Shown: positions 8,820 through 18,717, numbered from the stretch's first letter. The stretch is 40,252 bases of DNA from Gammaproteobacteria bacterium (GCA_026708585.1 JAPOUQ010000012.1:1-40252), one strand, 5' to 3'. Program-made: numbers and translations. The notes: generated by a model not told the origin, from the letters alone.

Positions 8820-10773
8820 GTAATCGGTTGACTCGTTTCACAAACTCACCCGGATTGTTCAATGTAGCGCCCTCTGCTAGTAGCGCTTGATCGAATAAGA
8901 GTTTCGCCCAGTCTTCCAATTCCTCACCTTCCGGATCCATGCGTTTGATCAGAGTATGATCAGGGTTGATTTCCAGAATTGGCTTTGCAGTAGGGGCTTC
9001 TTGTCCAATGGCTTTCAGAATTCTCTCCATATTGCCTCCCATATCCATTTCATCGGCTATCAGGCAACTTGGTGAGTCGACCAGACGATTCGTGAAACGA
9101 ACATCTTTCACAGTCTCATCTAGAACCTCTTTGATTTTCTGAATCAGGGTATTTTGAGCAGCTTGCTCTTCTTCGGTTTTCTTTTCGGTTTCTTCTTCTT
9201 TGATATCATCAAGTTCCAGATCACCCCTTGCGATAGACTTCAGGGCTTTGTCTCGAAATTCGGTGAAGTGAGAAACAAACCACTCATCGACTGGGTCGGA
9301 GAGCAAAAGTACTTCAATGTCCTTCTTTTTGAATATTTCTAGATGTGGTGATGAACTAGCTGCCATATGACTTTCTGCTGTCAGATAGTAAATGTGCTTC
9401 TGACTCATTGGCATTCTGTCAACATACTGATTCAGTGAAACGGTCTGAGATTCTCCGTCCCCCTTGGTGGTGGAAAAACGTGCCAGCTCAGCAATGGATT
9501 TTCGGTTTTCGTGGTCCTCGACTACCCCTTCTTTGAGTACTTTGCCAAATTCTTTCCAGATTTTGTTATAAGTTTCGTTATCTGACTCGCTTAACTTTTT
9601 CAGCTCACCTAACACCCGCTTGACAGAAGCCTGACGAATTTTGTCAATATCCCGATTCTGTTGCAGAAATTCTCTCGATACATTCAGAGGTAGATCGGCA
9701 CAATCAACTAACCCTCGAACAAATCTGAGATAGTTCGGCATGAGAGTTTTGGCATCATCGGAGATGAAGATTCTACGTACATACAGTTTAATGCCTTGTC
9801 GTTGTTCGCGGTCCCACAGATCAAAAGGTGCAGTAGCGGGTACGAAAAACAAAGATATGTAATCCAATTTCCCTTCTACCCGGTTATGAATAGTCAGGAC
9901 GGGGGCAGTGGAATCATAACTTAGTGAAGAATAAAATGTAGTGTATTCCTCTTCGGAAATCTCTTTTTTGGGGCGGGCCCAAAGAGCTGAACCCCTGTTT
10001 ACTACCTCCCATTGTTCCCCTTCTTCCGGTTTAGACTCGGGTTTCTCATCACCTTCAGATTCTTCAGTAACCGGCTCAGGTTCTTTCGGCATCAGAATCG
10101 GAATTGAGATATGGTCTGAGTATTTTTCGATGATACTCCGGATACGATAATCTTTGACATATTGGTCATCGTCATCTTTGAGATGAATAATGATCTCGGT
10201 CCCACGATTGGGCCTGTCTATAGACGATATCGTATATTCTCCGGTTCCATCGGAGCTCCACATTACTCCAGTCTTAGATTCAGTTCCAGCTTTTCGGGTG
10301 ATTAGAGTGACCTGCTTTCCAACCAGAAAGCAAGAATAGAATCCGACCCCGAATTGGCCGATGAAATCGGCATTACCTGACGATTTTTCAGACTCCATCT
10401 TTTCGATGAAAGCCCTCGTTCCTGAGCGAGCAATCGTTCCGATATCCTCAACCACCTCATCATAATCCATGCCAATGCCATTATCCCGGATGATGATAGT
10501 TTTCTTTTCCTGGTCAGCAGAAATCCAGATTCCAAGATCCTCTTCATCCTCAAGTAGGGTTTTGTCAGTGAGGGACGCAAAACGTAATTTATCACAGGCA
10601 TCGGAAGCGTTTGAAATCAACTCGCGCAGGAAGATTTCCTTATTGCTATACAATGAGTGAATCATCAGATTTAGCAACTGCTTAACCTCAGCCTGGAAAG
10701 AACGAGTTTCGGAAGTTAGAGTACTGGTTCGGGCTTTTTTCGATTTTGATTCAGATTTTGTCTTCGGACTCAT
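8809..10773 (-). CDS. htpG: Molecular chaperone HtpG (Hsp90)
   Basis: This 654-residue Hsp90 homologue is a cytosolic ATP-dependent chaperone dimer. The N-terminal GHKL ATPase is shown by FLRELISNASDACDKLRF (E51, N55), DNGIGM and GQFGVGFYSCFLVG. The middle domain has NRVEGK, YVRRIFI and PNYLRFVRGLVDCADLPLNVSRE; the C-terminal dimerisation domain ends the protein. It is about 30 residues longer than E. coli HtpG because of two additions. One is a basic, Ser/Lys-rich N-terminal tail (about residues 1-22). The other is an acidic, proline-containing linker of about 30 residues between N and middle domains (from about 243), resembling the charged linker of eukaryotic Hsp90. A sigma-32-type promoter stands just upstream. 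It is convergent with tag. Confidence 0.97.
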   Translation of the reverse strand: MSPKTKSESKSKKARTSTLTSETRSFQAEVKQLLNLMIHSLYSNKEIFLRELISNASDACDKLRFASLTDKTLLEDEEDLGIWISADQEKKTIIIRDNGIGMDYDEVVEDIGTIARSGTRAFIEKMESEKSSGNADFIGQFGVGFYSCFLVGKQVTLITRKAGTESKTGVMWSSDGTGEYTISSIDRPNRGTEIIIHLKDDDDQYVKDYRIRSIIEKYSDHISIPILMPKEPEPVTEESEGDEKPESKPEEGEQWEVVNRGSALWARPKKEISEEEYTTFYSSLSYDSTAPVLTIHNRVEGKLDYISLFFVPATAPFDLWDREQRQGIKLYVRRIFISDDAKTLMPNYLRFVRGLVDCADLPLNVSREFLQQNRDIDKIRQASVKRVLGELKKLSESDNETYNKIWKEFGKVLKEGVVEDHENRKSIAELARFSTTKGDGESQTVSLNQYVDRMPMSQKHIYYLTAESHMAASSSPHLEIFKKKDIEVLLLSDPVDEWFVSHFTEFRDKALKSIARGDLELDDIKEEETEKKTEEEQAAQNTLIQKIKEVLDETVKDVRFTNRLVDSPSCLIADEMDMGGNMERILKAIGQEAPTAKPILEINPDHTLIKRMDPEGEELEDWAKLLFDQALLAEGATLNNPGEFVKRVNRLLIL

Positions 10774-10806
10774 AATTTAGGTTGCGAAATATCAACAAGA
10801 GCCGTA

Positions 10807-10836
10807 ACAATGGGGATTGATAACCCACCTTTCAAG
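10807..10836 (-). promoter_or_regulatory. Sigma-32 (heat-shock) promoter of htpG
   Basis: Read on the minus strand, a perfect CTTGAAA (10836-10830) is followed after 14 bases by CCCCATTGT (10815-10807). The RpoH consensus is CTTGAAA, 13-15 bases, CCCCATnTA. The start of transcription would fall near 10800, giving a leader of roughly 30 bases before the htpG start at 10773. htpG is a well-known RpoH target in proteobacteria, so position and gene agree. The Shine-Dalgarno in the leader is weak. Confidence 0.82.
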
Positions 10837-11746
10837 CGTAGATATCGCGAAATCCAACACGATAGCGATAGTATGAGTACTGACGGTAAATTCATTTTTT
10901 CAATCCTTGCTGAATCTTGATATCGGGTCCAGACTTTTATTGGAAGACAATTTTTCAGTTCAGGGAGAGTAGACTGCTATTAAACATTCGATCCGTTGGT
11001 GAAGGAATATTACCCTCTGGCTCGGATGGAATCCGCACCTTTAAGTTCTCATCAGTATTTCGACTTGAAGAGGTTTTAAGTCCATAACGTTTTTCGGTTT
11101 TCACGCTGGCGGGGTGATGAGATTCATTAACTTTGTCATTTCTGATTCACGCACTCGAAATGGCAGAAAATTATACTAGGACTGAATTAGAAGTATGGCA
11201 CCACATCATCTCATTCAAATGTGGCCTAGGCACTTGGCCAAGCGGCTCAACAGAATACCGGGCTACCTCAGTATTCGAAATGGTGCGATATTTTATCTGG
11301 TGGGAAGTTCAACGCTAGCTCAATAAGATGCGATGAATGTGTCGTTTTCGACACCCCAAACAATCCAGGGTAGCTTTTGGGTCGCACCTTATCGTAGGCG
11401 ATATAGCTAAGATCGTGAACATAATTGAAATTCAGCTTCGTTGTCTCAGTGGTCTAGACTTTGTAATAATTCCAAATGGAATAATTGTCTTCCAACCGGA
11501 AAAGCAACTGACATTACACACTGTTTGTTGTAGCAAGCCATAATTGTAGCTTTGCGATAAAAATGACTTTGAATTTAGTATCATCGAAGTTGCTGATATT
11601 TGCTAGGGAAACAAGATTTTTCTTGATAGGGTTTCCCAAAATTGCTATGTCTTCAATAATTTTTACTGGGTAAACGTCTGAAACTGTCAACATCTTTTCT
11701 CTTTTTCGGGTAAAATTGCGCCTCGTCCAAGGCTTTTGGTGTAATT
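10837..11746. other. Long intergenic stretch between htpG and the tRNA cluster
   Basis: About 900 bases with no convincing gene. Only short open frames of 60-70 codons exist (near 11133-11318 and 11337-11543), and their translations show no family signature I recognise. The stretch is not strongly AT-rich, which may mean eroded coding sequence. Just before tRNA-Pro a TAAAAT (11711-11716) followed by GC-rich bases looks like the -10 and discriminator of a stable-RNA promoter, but no good -35 sits at the proper distance. Confidence 0.45.
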
Positions 11747-11823
11747 CGGGGTATAGCGCAGTCTGGTAGCGCGCCTGCTTTGGGAGCAGGATGTCGGGAG
11801 TTCGAATCTCTCTACCCCGACCA
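11747..11823 (+). tRNA. tRNA-Pro(UGG)
   Basis: A 77-base tRNA with acceptor CGGGGTA pairing to TACCCCG, D-stem GCGC/GCGC, anticodon stem CCTGC/GCAGG around the loop TTTGGGA (anticodon TGG), and an encoded CCA at 11821-11823. It is first in a cluster of four tRNAs leading into tig. Confidence 0.95.
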
Positions 11824-11844
11824 GTATATTGATCATTGCCGAGA

Positions 11845-12214
11845 GCGCCCGTAGCTCAATTGGATAGAGCAACGGCCTTTAGGAGCTGAGTTTTGACTTT
11901 GATTTTCTTGGTTGATTCTCAAAAATAGGAGCCTCTGTAGGAAAGAAAACCTGCAGAGTGGAGAGCACTGTATCGGTAAAACCTTAACGGGATGAAGAAA
12001 ATGGCATAAAGCCGGTTCACTGACGATGGCAATACCGAGGAAACCATGACGGATTGAAATATCCGTTGGGGGATCCGTAGAGACTATACGTGCTCCACCT
12101 GAAATGGTGAAGATATAGTCCAGACCCCAAACTGAATTGATAATTGAGGCGACGAAAGTCGTAGCGGGTAAGCTAAGCCGTAGGTTACAGGTTCGAATCC
12201 TGTCGGGCGCGCCA
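11845..12214 (+). tRNA. tRNA-Arg(UCU) interrupted by a group I intron
   Basis: The 5' exon (11845-11879) gives acceptor GCGCCCG, D-arm GCTC/GAGC and anticodon stem ACGGC followed by C-T-T. The 3' exon (12173-12214) begins CTAA, then GCCGT, a T-arm ACAGG/CCTGT, acceptor CGGGCGC, discriminator G and CCA. Joined, the anticodon loop is CTTCTAA (anticodon TCT), and the 77-base product closely resembles E. coli tRNA-Arg(UCU) as I recall it. The 293-base insert lies between anticodon positions 34 and 35, after a U and ending in G, as required for group I splicing. If the intron is ignored, tRNA searches will miss this gene or report only fragments. It reads AGA and, by wobble, AGG codons. Confidence 0.93.
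11880..12172 (+). ncRNA. Self-splicing group I intron in the anticodon loop of tRNA-Arg(UCU)
   Basis: The insert folds into the group I core. P3: GAGCAC (11963-11968) with GTGCTC (12090-12095). P4: TCGGTA (11973-11978) with TACCGA (12033-12038). A P6-like hairpin ACGGAT/ATCCGT follows near 12049-12066. P7: GACTATA (12082-12088) with TATAGTC (12114-12120). P8: CACC/GGTG (12096-12109). A P9 hairpin CGAC-GAAA-GTCG lies near 12150-12161. The last base is G (12172) and the 5' exon ends in U; exon CTT can pair with GAG at 11888-11890 as P1 with a U.G pair. It encodes no protein. Size and layout match the small ORF-less tRNA introns of bacteria (group IC3 type). Splicing needs guanosine and Mg2+ and is inferred, not shown. 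Confidence 0.93.
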
Positions 12215-12254
12215 AACAATGGTTATAATTGGGGGTACATATTAGAGAGTAAAT

Positions 12255-12331
12255 GGTGAGCGTAGCTCAGTTGGTAGAGCCCCGGATTGTGATTCCGGTT
12301 GTCGTGGGTTCGAGTCCCATCGTTCACCCCA
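12255..12331 (+). tRNA. tRNA-His(GUG)
   Basis: Acceptor GTGAGCG (12256-12262) pairs with CGTTCAC, and the extra G-1 at 12255 faces C73, the hallmark of tRNA-His. The anticodon stem CCGGA/TCCGG encloses TTGTGAT (anticodon GTG). CCA is encoded. Third in the cluster of four tRNAs. Confidence 0.95.
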
Positions 12332-12396
12332 ACTTGACTGCGGCTGGAAATCCTCTCTATAGATACCCATAAAGATACACGACGAGATACTTTTGT

Positions 12397-12481
<85 letters not shown>

Positions 12482-12571
12482 ACTTCAAAAATAACGATAA
12501 CAATTTGAAATTTTGTTTTGCCAATCAATTGCGATGGCATCACCAAAAACTCAGTATTCACATACATTTCT

Positions 12572-13861
12572 ATGCAGGTTTCAGTAAAAAAACTAGATAA
12601 CGCATTAAGACATAAGCTCAATTTTTCCATTCCGCCTGAATGGATAGATCCCCAAGTCGAAAAGAAACTTCATGAGTATGCGAAAAAGGTGAAACTACCT
12701 GGATTCAGACCAGGAAAAATTCCGTTGAACATATTAAAACAACGATTTGGTGAAGCATTTTCACAAGATGTAATTTTGGAAAAAATGCCGGAATGGATCT
12801 TTGATGCTTTCGAAATCAAGCAATTGCAGGTTGCTGGTTTTACCTCAATCGATCTCCCTAACCGTAAGCTTGGTAATATCTGTGAATTCTCAGTAACAAT
12901 CGAAATACTCCCAGAAATTCCTGACTCCGCCTATGAGAATCTGTCTTTTGATGTTCATGAGAATGAAGTCAAAGAAGAGGACATTCAAAAAGTTCTCTGG
13001 AGAATAGCTTATGAGAAAGCTGAATATGTTGAAACAGAGGTTTCAAGTGGCCTAGGTCAGCGAATTTCCCTGCAGTATCGGCTTGCTGAACAAACTGATG
13101 AAGACTTTACCTCAGAGATGTTCTATTTCTTGGGTAGCAACCCTGATATGCAGGAGTTTGACAAAAAACTTGAAGGTCTTCATGCTGGAGATCGAATTGA
13201 ATTAGAATTTGATCCTGGAACGTTCCGAATTGGCACGAAACCCAAAGACGAATTCAAGCGTAATTTTCTGATTCAAGTCAACAAGGTTGAAAAGTACAAA
13301 GAGGAACCACAAATCAATGATGCATTGGCTGAAAAACTGGGATTTCAGGAAGGCGGGATTGATCAGTTGAGAAAAGAAGTTACCAAGGAGTTGGAAAGTA
13401 ACATGAAAAAAGACAACGAGATGTCCAATCATCTCAGCATCCAAGATGCTCTATATCAAAGGAATCAAAAAACCAAAGAAATACCCATACCTCTTTGCAT
13501 GTATTTGTGTGATGATGCTGGAATTGGCTCTTATCCATTAATCAATGAACAAAATCTACCCGATTTGAGTGAGGATGTAATCGAAATTCGTAGGAAAGAA
13601 GCACTACATAATCTAATTTGCAAGCATATTTTCACGAAACATCATGGAACTGAGATAGAAGACAGTGAGTTGAAAGAGTTTCTGCTTGAAGAAGCCCAAA
13701 GTTATGACGATCCTGATCAATATATCAAATATGTAATGAGCGATGATAATTCATCCCAACGAGCCAGAACACATTTTCTACAAAAATTTGTGTTAAACAA
13801 AATAATGGAAACAGCAAAACCCATAACCAAACAAGTTGATGCACCCCAATCGGCAAGTTGA
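12572..13861 (+). CDS. tig: Trigger factor, ribosome-associated chaperone
   Basis: This 429-residue protein binds the ribosome exit tunnel and shields nascent chains. The start at the ATG at 12572 gives MQVSVKKLDNALRHKL, the usual trigger-factor beginning; an open extension to 12518 has no family support and would come close to tRNA-Leu. The ribosome-binding signature GFRPGKIP is present near residue 44. The C-terminal alpha-helical arms are long and charged. The middle peptidyl-prolyl isomerase domain (about 150-240) is weakly conserved: the usual phenylalanine- and glycine-rich FKBP motifs are largely replaced, so isomerase activity is doubtful. It heads the conserved tig-clpP-clpX-lon-hupB-ppiD block. 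Confidence 0.95.
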   Translation: MQVSVKKLDNALRHKLNFSIPPEWIDPQVEKKLHEYAKKVKLPGFRPGKIPLNILKQRFGEAFSQDVILEKMPEWIFDAFEIKQLQVAGFTSIDLPNRKLGNICEFSVTIEILPEIPDSAYENLSFDVHENEVKEEDIQKVLWRIAYEKAEYVETEVSSGLGQRISLQYRLAEQTDEDFTSEMFYFLGSNPDMQEFDKKLEGLHAGDRIELEFDPGTFRIGTKPKDEFKRNFLIQVNKVEKYKEEPQINDALAEKLGFQEGGIDQLRKEVTKELESNMKKDNEMSNHLSIQDALYQRNQKTKEIPIPLCMYLCDDAGIGSYPLINEQNLPDLSEDVIEIRRKEALHNLICKHIFTKHHGTEIEDSELKEFLLEEAQSYDDPDQYIKYVMSDDNSSQRARTHFLQKFVLNKIMETAKPITKQVDAPQSAS

Positions 13862-13908
13862 TCTTCGTCAAAATAATTTTGAGCTCGCAAGTTCGTCGTA
13901 TTTGGATT

Positions 13909-13917
13909 TGGTATAAG
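13909..13917 (+). promoter_or_regulatory. Possible extended -10 promoter of clpP
   Basis: TGG directly before TATAAG forms an extended -10 element, 26 bases before the clpP start. No good -35 is visible. Placement in the short tig-clpP gap fits a clpPX promoter, but one short element can arise by chance. Confidence 0.4.
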
Positions 13918-13943
13918 ACACACCTAGACAACGAGTTGATAAG

Positions 13944-14585
13944 ATGATTAATCAAATAATCGAAAACCGAGAGGAAACACAAAATATTGGTTTAATTCCC
14001 ATGGTGGTTGAAACGACCGGCAGGGGTGAACGCGCTTTTGATATCTATTCGCGACTATTAAAGGAACGAGTGGTATTTATGATCGGTACGGTCAATGACC
14101 ACATGGCCAACCTGATTATAGCGCAGTTGTTGTTTCTAGAATCTGAAAATCCTGAAAAAGATATTTCCCTCTATATTAATTCTCCGGGAGGTGTTGTTTC
14201 ATCAGGTCTTGCGGTCTATGACACCATGCAATTTGTTCGGCCAGATATTAGTACAGTATGTGTTGGGCAAGCCGCAAGTATGGGAGCTGTGATTTTGGCT
14301 GGTGGTTCAAAGAGTAAACGCTTTGCACTCCCCCATTCGAGAATTATGATTCACCAACCTATGGGAGGGTCGCAAGGGCAGGCTACAGATATTGAAATTC
14401 ATACCCGTGAGATACTCGGAATTCGGGATCGCTTAAATAAGATTCTTTCTGATCACACTGGCCAGACCCTCAAGCGCATAAAAGCTGATACTGACCGAGA
14501 TCATTTTATGAGTGCGGAAGATGCCGCAAAATATGGACTGATTGATACCGTTTTGCGTTCGCGGATTGAGTCGGAAAACTCCTAA
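13944..14585 (+). CDS. clpP: ATP-dependent Clp protease proteolytic subunit
   Basis: This 213-residue serine protease assembles into two heptameric rings and is fed by ClpX or ClpA. The catalytic triad is visible: S112 in GQAASMGA, H137 in MIHQPMGG and D186 in DTDRDHFM. The spacing equals that of E. coli ClpP. The N-terminal region [24 protein letters not shown] is typical, with a short propeptide-like extension before it. It lies between tig and clpX on the same strand. The 135-base gap before clpX leaves room for a second promoter. Confidence 0.98.
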   Translation: MINQIIENREETQNIGLIPMVVETTGRGERAFDIYSRLLKERVVFMIGTVNDHMANLIIAQLLFLESENPEKDISLYINSPGGVVSSGLAVYDTMQFVRPDISTVCVGQAASMGAVILAGGSKSKRFALPHSRIMIHQPMGGSQGQATDIEIHTREILGIRDRLNKILSDHTGQTLKRIKADTDRDHFMSAEDAAKYGLIDTVLRSRIESENS

Positions 14586-14720
14586 AGCACTCCTCAGAGA
14601 CACAATAATCGCTTGCAATCAGTTTTTAATTGTGTAACTTTGAGTTGTAAAATTGGAAATCATTTTTAGTGAGAACATTTAAGCAGTTTTTTACTTTCTT
14701 TAACTGAACTGAGCAAGAGT

Positions 14721-16010
14721 ATGGCTAACCGATCGAAAAAAGGTGGGAAAATTCTGCATTGCACGTTTTGCGGAAAGAGTCAACGGGATGTGAAGAAACT
14801 AATTGCGGGGCCTTCAGTCTATATCTGTGATGAATGCGTCAAACTTTGTAATAGCATTATCCGAGAAGAGGATGTTCAAAACAATGGTAAAGAGCCATTC
14901 GGTGGGCATCTAAAATCCTTTCCCAGACCCAAGGAAATACATAAAATTCTTGATGATTACGTGATTGGGCAAGAGAGTGCAAAGAAACTGTTATCTGTAG
15001 CTGTTTACAATCACTACAAACGTATCGAGAATGAGCAGGAAAGCGAAGATGTTGAAATATCCAAAAGCAATATCTTGTTGATCGGGCCAACTGGTTCTGG
15101 AAAGACTCTGTTGGCTGAAACACTAGCTCGGCAATTAAAGGTGCCTTTCACAATTGCCGATGCAACTACTCTAACCGAAGCAGGGTATGTCGGTGAGGAT
15201 GTCGAAAACATCATCCAGAAGCTTTTGCAAAATTGTGATTACGACACTGAGAAAGCCGAAACAGGCATCGTTTATATTGACGAGATTGACAAGATCTCCC
15301 GAAAATCAGAAAACCCATCGATAACACGGGATGTTTCAGGTGAAGGTGTACAACAGGCGTTGCTGAAGTTGATCGAGGGCACAAATGCCTCAATACCACC
15401 GCAAGGTGGGCGAAAACATCCTCAGCAGGAGTTTATTTCGGTTGATACCAAAAACATTTTGTTTATTTGTGGTGGCGCGTTTTCGGGCCTGGAAAAAATC
15501 ATCCAGAACCGAACAGAAAAATCGGGTATCGGTTTTGGAGCCGATATCAATAACAAATCAGACAAGGAGCGTTCTAGTGAATTGCTGAATCAACTTGAAC
15601 CAGAAGATTTAATTAAGTATGGATTGATTCCAGAATTTGTCGGTCGGTTACCGGTTATAGCAACACTTGAAGAACTAGACAAGCAATCTCTGATCAGAAT
15701 CCTTGAAGAACCAAAAAATTCACTGATCAAGCAATATCAGTGTTTATTCGGATTGGAAGAGGTTGATCTGGTGTTTCGTGAGGATGCTCTTGAGCAGATT
15801 GCCCTCAAAACAATGGATCGAAGATCCGGCGCACGAGGTTTACGTTCCATCATGGAAAACTCACTGATCGAAACTATGTATGAGTTACCTTCAATCAAAG
15901 GAGTTGCGAAAGTAGTAGTTGATGGGGCGGTGATTTCAGAAGGTTCACGTCCGCTCTACGTATACAGCGATGAAGCGGAGAAAAAATCAGCTGTAGGGTC
16001 CTCCTCGTAG
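14721..16010 (+). CDS. clpX: ATP-dependent Clp protease ATP-binding subunit ClpX
   Basis: This 429-residue AAA+ unfoldase recognises tagged substrates and passes them to ClpP. The N-terminal zinc-binding domain is shown by CTFCGKSQ and CDECVKLC (four cysteines). Walker A is GPTGSGKT, Walker B is VYIDEIDKI, and the pore and IGF-type loop region [10 protein letters not shown] is present, which is the ClpP-docking element. Sensor 2 is [10 protein letters not shown]. Length equals the usual 420-430 residues. The partner clpP is directly upstream and lon directly downstream. Confidence 0.98.
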   Translation: MANRSKKGGKILHCTFCGKSQRDVKKLIAGPSVYICDECVKLCNSIIREEDVQNNGKEPFGGHLKSFPRPKEIHKILDDYVIGQESAKKLLSVAVYNHYKRIENEQESEDVEISKSNILLIGPTGSGKTLLAETLARQLKVPFTIADATTLTEAGYVGEDVENIIQKLLQNCDYDTEKAETGIVYIDEIDKISRKSENPSITRDVSGEGVQQALLKLIEGTNASIPPQGGRKHPQQEFISVDTKNILFICGGAFSGLEKIIQNRTEKSGIGFGADINNKSDKERSSELLNQLEPEDLIKYGLIPEFVGRLPVIATLEELDKQSLIRILEEPKNSLIKQYQCLFGLEEVDLVFREDALEQIALKTMDRRSGARGLRSIMENSLIETMYELPSIKGVAKVVVDGAVISEGSRPLYVYSDEAEKKSAVGSSS

Positions 16011-16068
16011 GAGATCTTTAACAGGAATAGCAAGATGGGGTTTTCAGACAACGAAGAGAGGTTTTTCG

Positions 16069-18495
16069 GTGAGTAAGCAAGAACAGGTCTTTATGACTGG
16101 TATACCTGTATTGCCGCTACGAGATGTAGTGGTCTTTCCGCGTATGGTGATTCCGCTGTTTGTGGGGCGTAAGAAGTCGATTCAGGCATTAGAGTTGGCA
16201 ATGGATGCCAAGGACAAGAAGATTTTACTGGTTGCCCAGCGTGACGCAACTCACGACGATCCAAGCATTGATCAGGTATATAAAACAGGGACCGTGGCAT
16301 CTATTTTACAGATGCTAAGAATGTCGGATGGTGCAGTCAAACTGCTGGTGGAAGGAGAGGAACGGGCGAATATCTTAAAATTTAAAGATTTCGGGAATTG
16401 TTTTGTATGTGATCTTGAATTGACAGAAGAGATCGAAATCAGTACTTCAGAGTCAAATGCTCTGGTGCAAACTGCGATTGCCGAGTTTGAGAAATTCGTT
16501 AAATTCAATTCGGATGTGCCAGCTGAAAGTGTTTCATCATTGAATAAGGTTACTGAAGCAGGGCCCGCAGCAGACATGATCGCTGCGCATCTCAATATCA
16601 ATAACGAAGAAAAACAAAAAATTCTGGAGATGGCAGATCCAGCTGCCAGAATTGAATATGTACTAGTAAAGCTCGCTGAAGAAATCGAAGGACTTAAAGT
16701 CGAAAAATCGATTCGTGCCCGGGTGAAGAAGCAGATGGAACGCTCGCAACGCGATTACTATCTTAATGAAAAACTCAAGGCTATACAGAAAGAATTAGGA
16801 GAGAGTGAGGAAGGTACGAGTGAGAACGATGAGTTAGCAAACCGCATCGAGAAAGCGGGTATGACCAAAGAAGCCAAGGTAAAGGCTGAGTCCGAACTTA
16901 AGAAATTGCGGATGATGTCCCCGATGTCTGCTGAGGCTAATGTCGTACGCAACTATATCGATACTCTTTTATCCGTACCGTGGAAGGCTCGGACTCGAGT
17001 TTCCAAAGATCTTGAGCGAGCCCAGAAAATTCTGGATGATGATCATTATGGGCTCGAAAAGGTGAAAGAACGGATTCTTGAATATTTAGCGGTTCAAACT
17101 CGTGTCAAAAAACCAAAGGCAGCGATTCTGTGTTTAGTTGGTCCTCCTGGAGTCGGTAAAACTTCATTGGGCGAGTCAATCGCGAAGGCGACGAATCGTA
17201 AATTTATTCGAATGTCTTTAGGCGGAGTTCGAGATGAAGCAGAAATTCGTGGTCATCGCAAAACCTATGTCGGTTCGATGCCAGGCAGAATCATACAAAA
17301 CCTATCAAAGGTCAAGTCTAAAAATCCTTTGTTCATGCTTGATGAAGTTGACAAGATGTCAATGGATTTTCGAGGTGATCCGTCATCAGCATTGCTTGAA
17401 GTGCTGGACCCAGAGCAGAATCACAGTTTTGACGATCATTATATGGAGGTATCTTTTGATCTTTCTGAAGTTATGTTTATAGCGACTGCAAATACCCTCA
17501 ATATCCCCCCACCCTTGCTAGATAGGATGGAGGTGATTCGAATTTCCGGATACACAGAGGAAGAGAAACTGGAAATTGCTCTCCGATATTTGATTCCAAA
17601 ACAGAAAAAGTACAATGGATTGAAAGAGGGAGAGGTACATATGACCAATCGGGTGATCAAAGATATCATCACATTTTATACTCGTGAAGCGGGTGTTCGA
17701 AATCTGGAGCGAGCAATATCAAAAATCTATCGAAAAATTGTCAAGGATTTAGTGCTCAATAAATCTCTTGATAACATACGCCTGACAGCGCGAAATATAG
17801 ATAACTATCTTGGAGTTCAGCAATATCGACGCAATGAAGTCCAGCAAGCGAATAAAATAGGACAAGTCCAAGGTTTGGCATGGACATCCTTCGGTGGTGA
17901 ATTATTGAGTATTGAGGCGGTAGTCATGCCGGGCAAGGGTCTGCATGCTTCCACTGGTAAACTCGGTGATGTAATGAAGGAGTCGATCTCGGCTGCGATC
18001 AGTGTAGTTCGAAGTAGAAGTCGGAATTGGGGGATAAATTCAGCTTTTCATCAACAACAGGACATTCATGTACATGTCCCAGAGGGAGCAACACCGAAAG
18101 ACGGACCGAGTGCAGGTATTGGCATGTGTATTGCAATTATATCTGCATTGACAGGGATTGCGGCTCGTTCAGATGTTGCAATGACCGGTGAGATTACTTT
18201 ACGGGGTGAAGTTTTGCCGGTTGGTGGACTCAAGGAAAAGTTGCTGGCAGCACATCGCGCAGGTATTAAACTGGTAATTATTCCACATGATAATAAAAAG
18301 GATTTGCAGGATGTTTCGGAAAAGGTTCTCAAACAAATAGAAATTCATTCGGTTAAGTGGATTGATCAGGTAGTAGACTATGCGTTAGAAAAGGTGCCCG
18401 TTCCACTTCTGGAGGAAGAAATCGAAGATAGCAAATTAACGGAACAGGAGGAAGGTCGACGAGACAGTGTGAACCCTTCAGTTATTGCACATTAG
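16069..18495 (+). CDS. lon: ATP-dependent protease La (Lon)
   Basis: This 808-residue cytosolic protease degrades misfolded and regulatory proteins. The N-terminal LAN substrate-binding domain starts [23 protein letters not shown]. The AAA+ module has Walker A GPPGVGKT (358-365) and MLDEVDKM. The protease domain has catalytic S681 in PKDGPSAG and a lysine near 724 in [14 protein letters not shown]. The start is a GTG at 16069 preceded by GAAGAGAGG, which aligns with family N-termini. It lies 58 bases after clpX, before hupB, as in E. coli and Pseudomonas. The acidic C-terminal tail after about residue 785 is variable in the family. Confidence 0.98.
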   Translation: MSKQEQVFMTGIPVLPLRDVVVFPRMVIPLFVGRKKSIQALELAMDAKDKKILLVAQRDATHDDPSIDQVYKTGTVASILQMLRMSDGAVKLLVEGEERANILKFKDFGNCFVCDLELTEEIEISTSESNALVQTAIAEFEKFVKFNSDVPAESVSSLNKVTEAGPAADMIAAHLNINNEEKQKILEMADPAARIEYVLVKLAEEIEGLKVEKSIRARVKKQMERSQRDYYLNEKLKAIQKELGESEEGTSENDELANRIEKAGMTKEAKVKAESELKKLRMMSPMSAEANVVRNYIDTLLSVPWKARTRVSKDLERAQKILDDDHYGLEKVKERILEYLAVQTRVKKPKAAILCLVGPPGVGKTSLGESIAKATNRKFIRMSLGGVRDEAEIRGHRKTYVGSMPGRIIQNLSKVKSKNPLFMLDEVDKMSMDFRGDPSSALLEVLDPEQNHSFDDHYMEVSFDLSEVMFIATANTLNIPPPLLDRMEVIRISGYTEEEKLEIALRYLIPKQKKYNGLKEGEVHMTNRVIKDIITFYTREAGVRNLERAISKIYRKIVKDLVLNKSLDNIRLTARNIDNYLGVQQYRRNEVQQANKIGQVQGLAWTSFGGELLSIEAVVMPGKGLHASTGKLGDVMKESISAAISVVRSRSRNWGINSAFHQQQDIHVHVPEGATPKDGPSAGIGMCIAIISALTGIAARSDVAMTGEITLRGEVLPVGGLKEKLLAAHRAGIKLVIIPHDNKKDLQDVSEKVLKQIEIHSVKWIDQVVDYALEKVPVPLLEEEIEDSKLTEQEEGRRDSVNPSVIAH

Positions 18496-18540
18496 TTAGC
18501 TTAGATCGGTTTTTTCAATCGAAAATAGATGCAAAAGAGT

Positions 18541-18546
18541 TATAAT
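18541..18546 (+). promoter_or_regulatory. -10 element of a probable hupB promoter
   Basis: A perfect TATAAT lies 172 bases before the hupB start in the lon-hupB gap. The -35 region is poor (T-rich). It would give a leader of about 165 bases. hupB in E. coli also has several promoters of its own, which supports but does not prove this call. Confidence 0.45.
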
Positions 18547-18717
18547 GCTCATATCCTGAACAAGCAACTGGGCAAGCTCTCAGCATAGTAGTCATGTCCG
18601 GATAAATGGCAGTTACAGTTAGGGACTCTTATTTATGGATTAAACCTAAACGTCTCAATTCTAGTTTTCATGATTGAGATAATTTCACTTTTTTACTCTA
18701 ATAATGAGGAATATTTT

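Noticed and set aside
11845-12214. tRNA-Lys(UUU) reading of the split tRNA (exon ending CTTT)
   Set aside because: It would leave the intron ending in C instead of G. The reading CTT plus CTAA gives a correct intron end and a sequence like tRNA-Arg(UCU).
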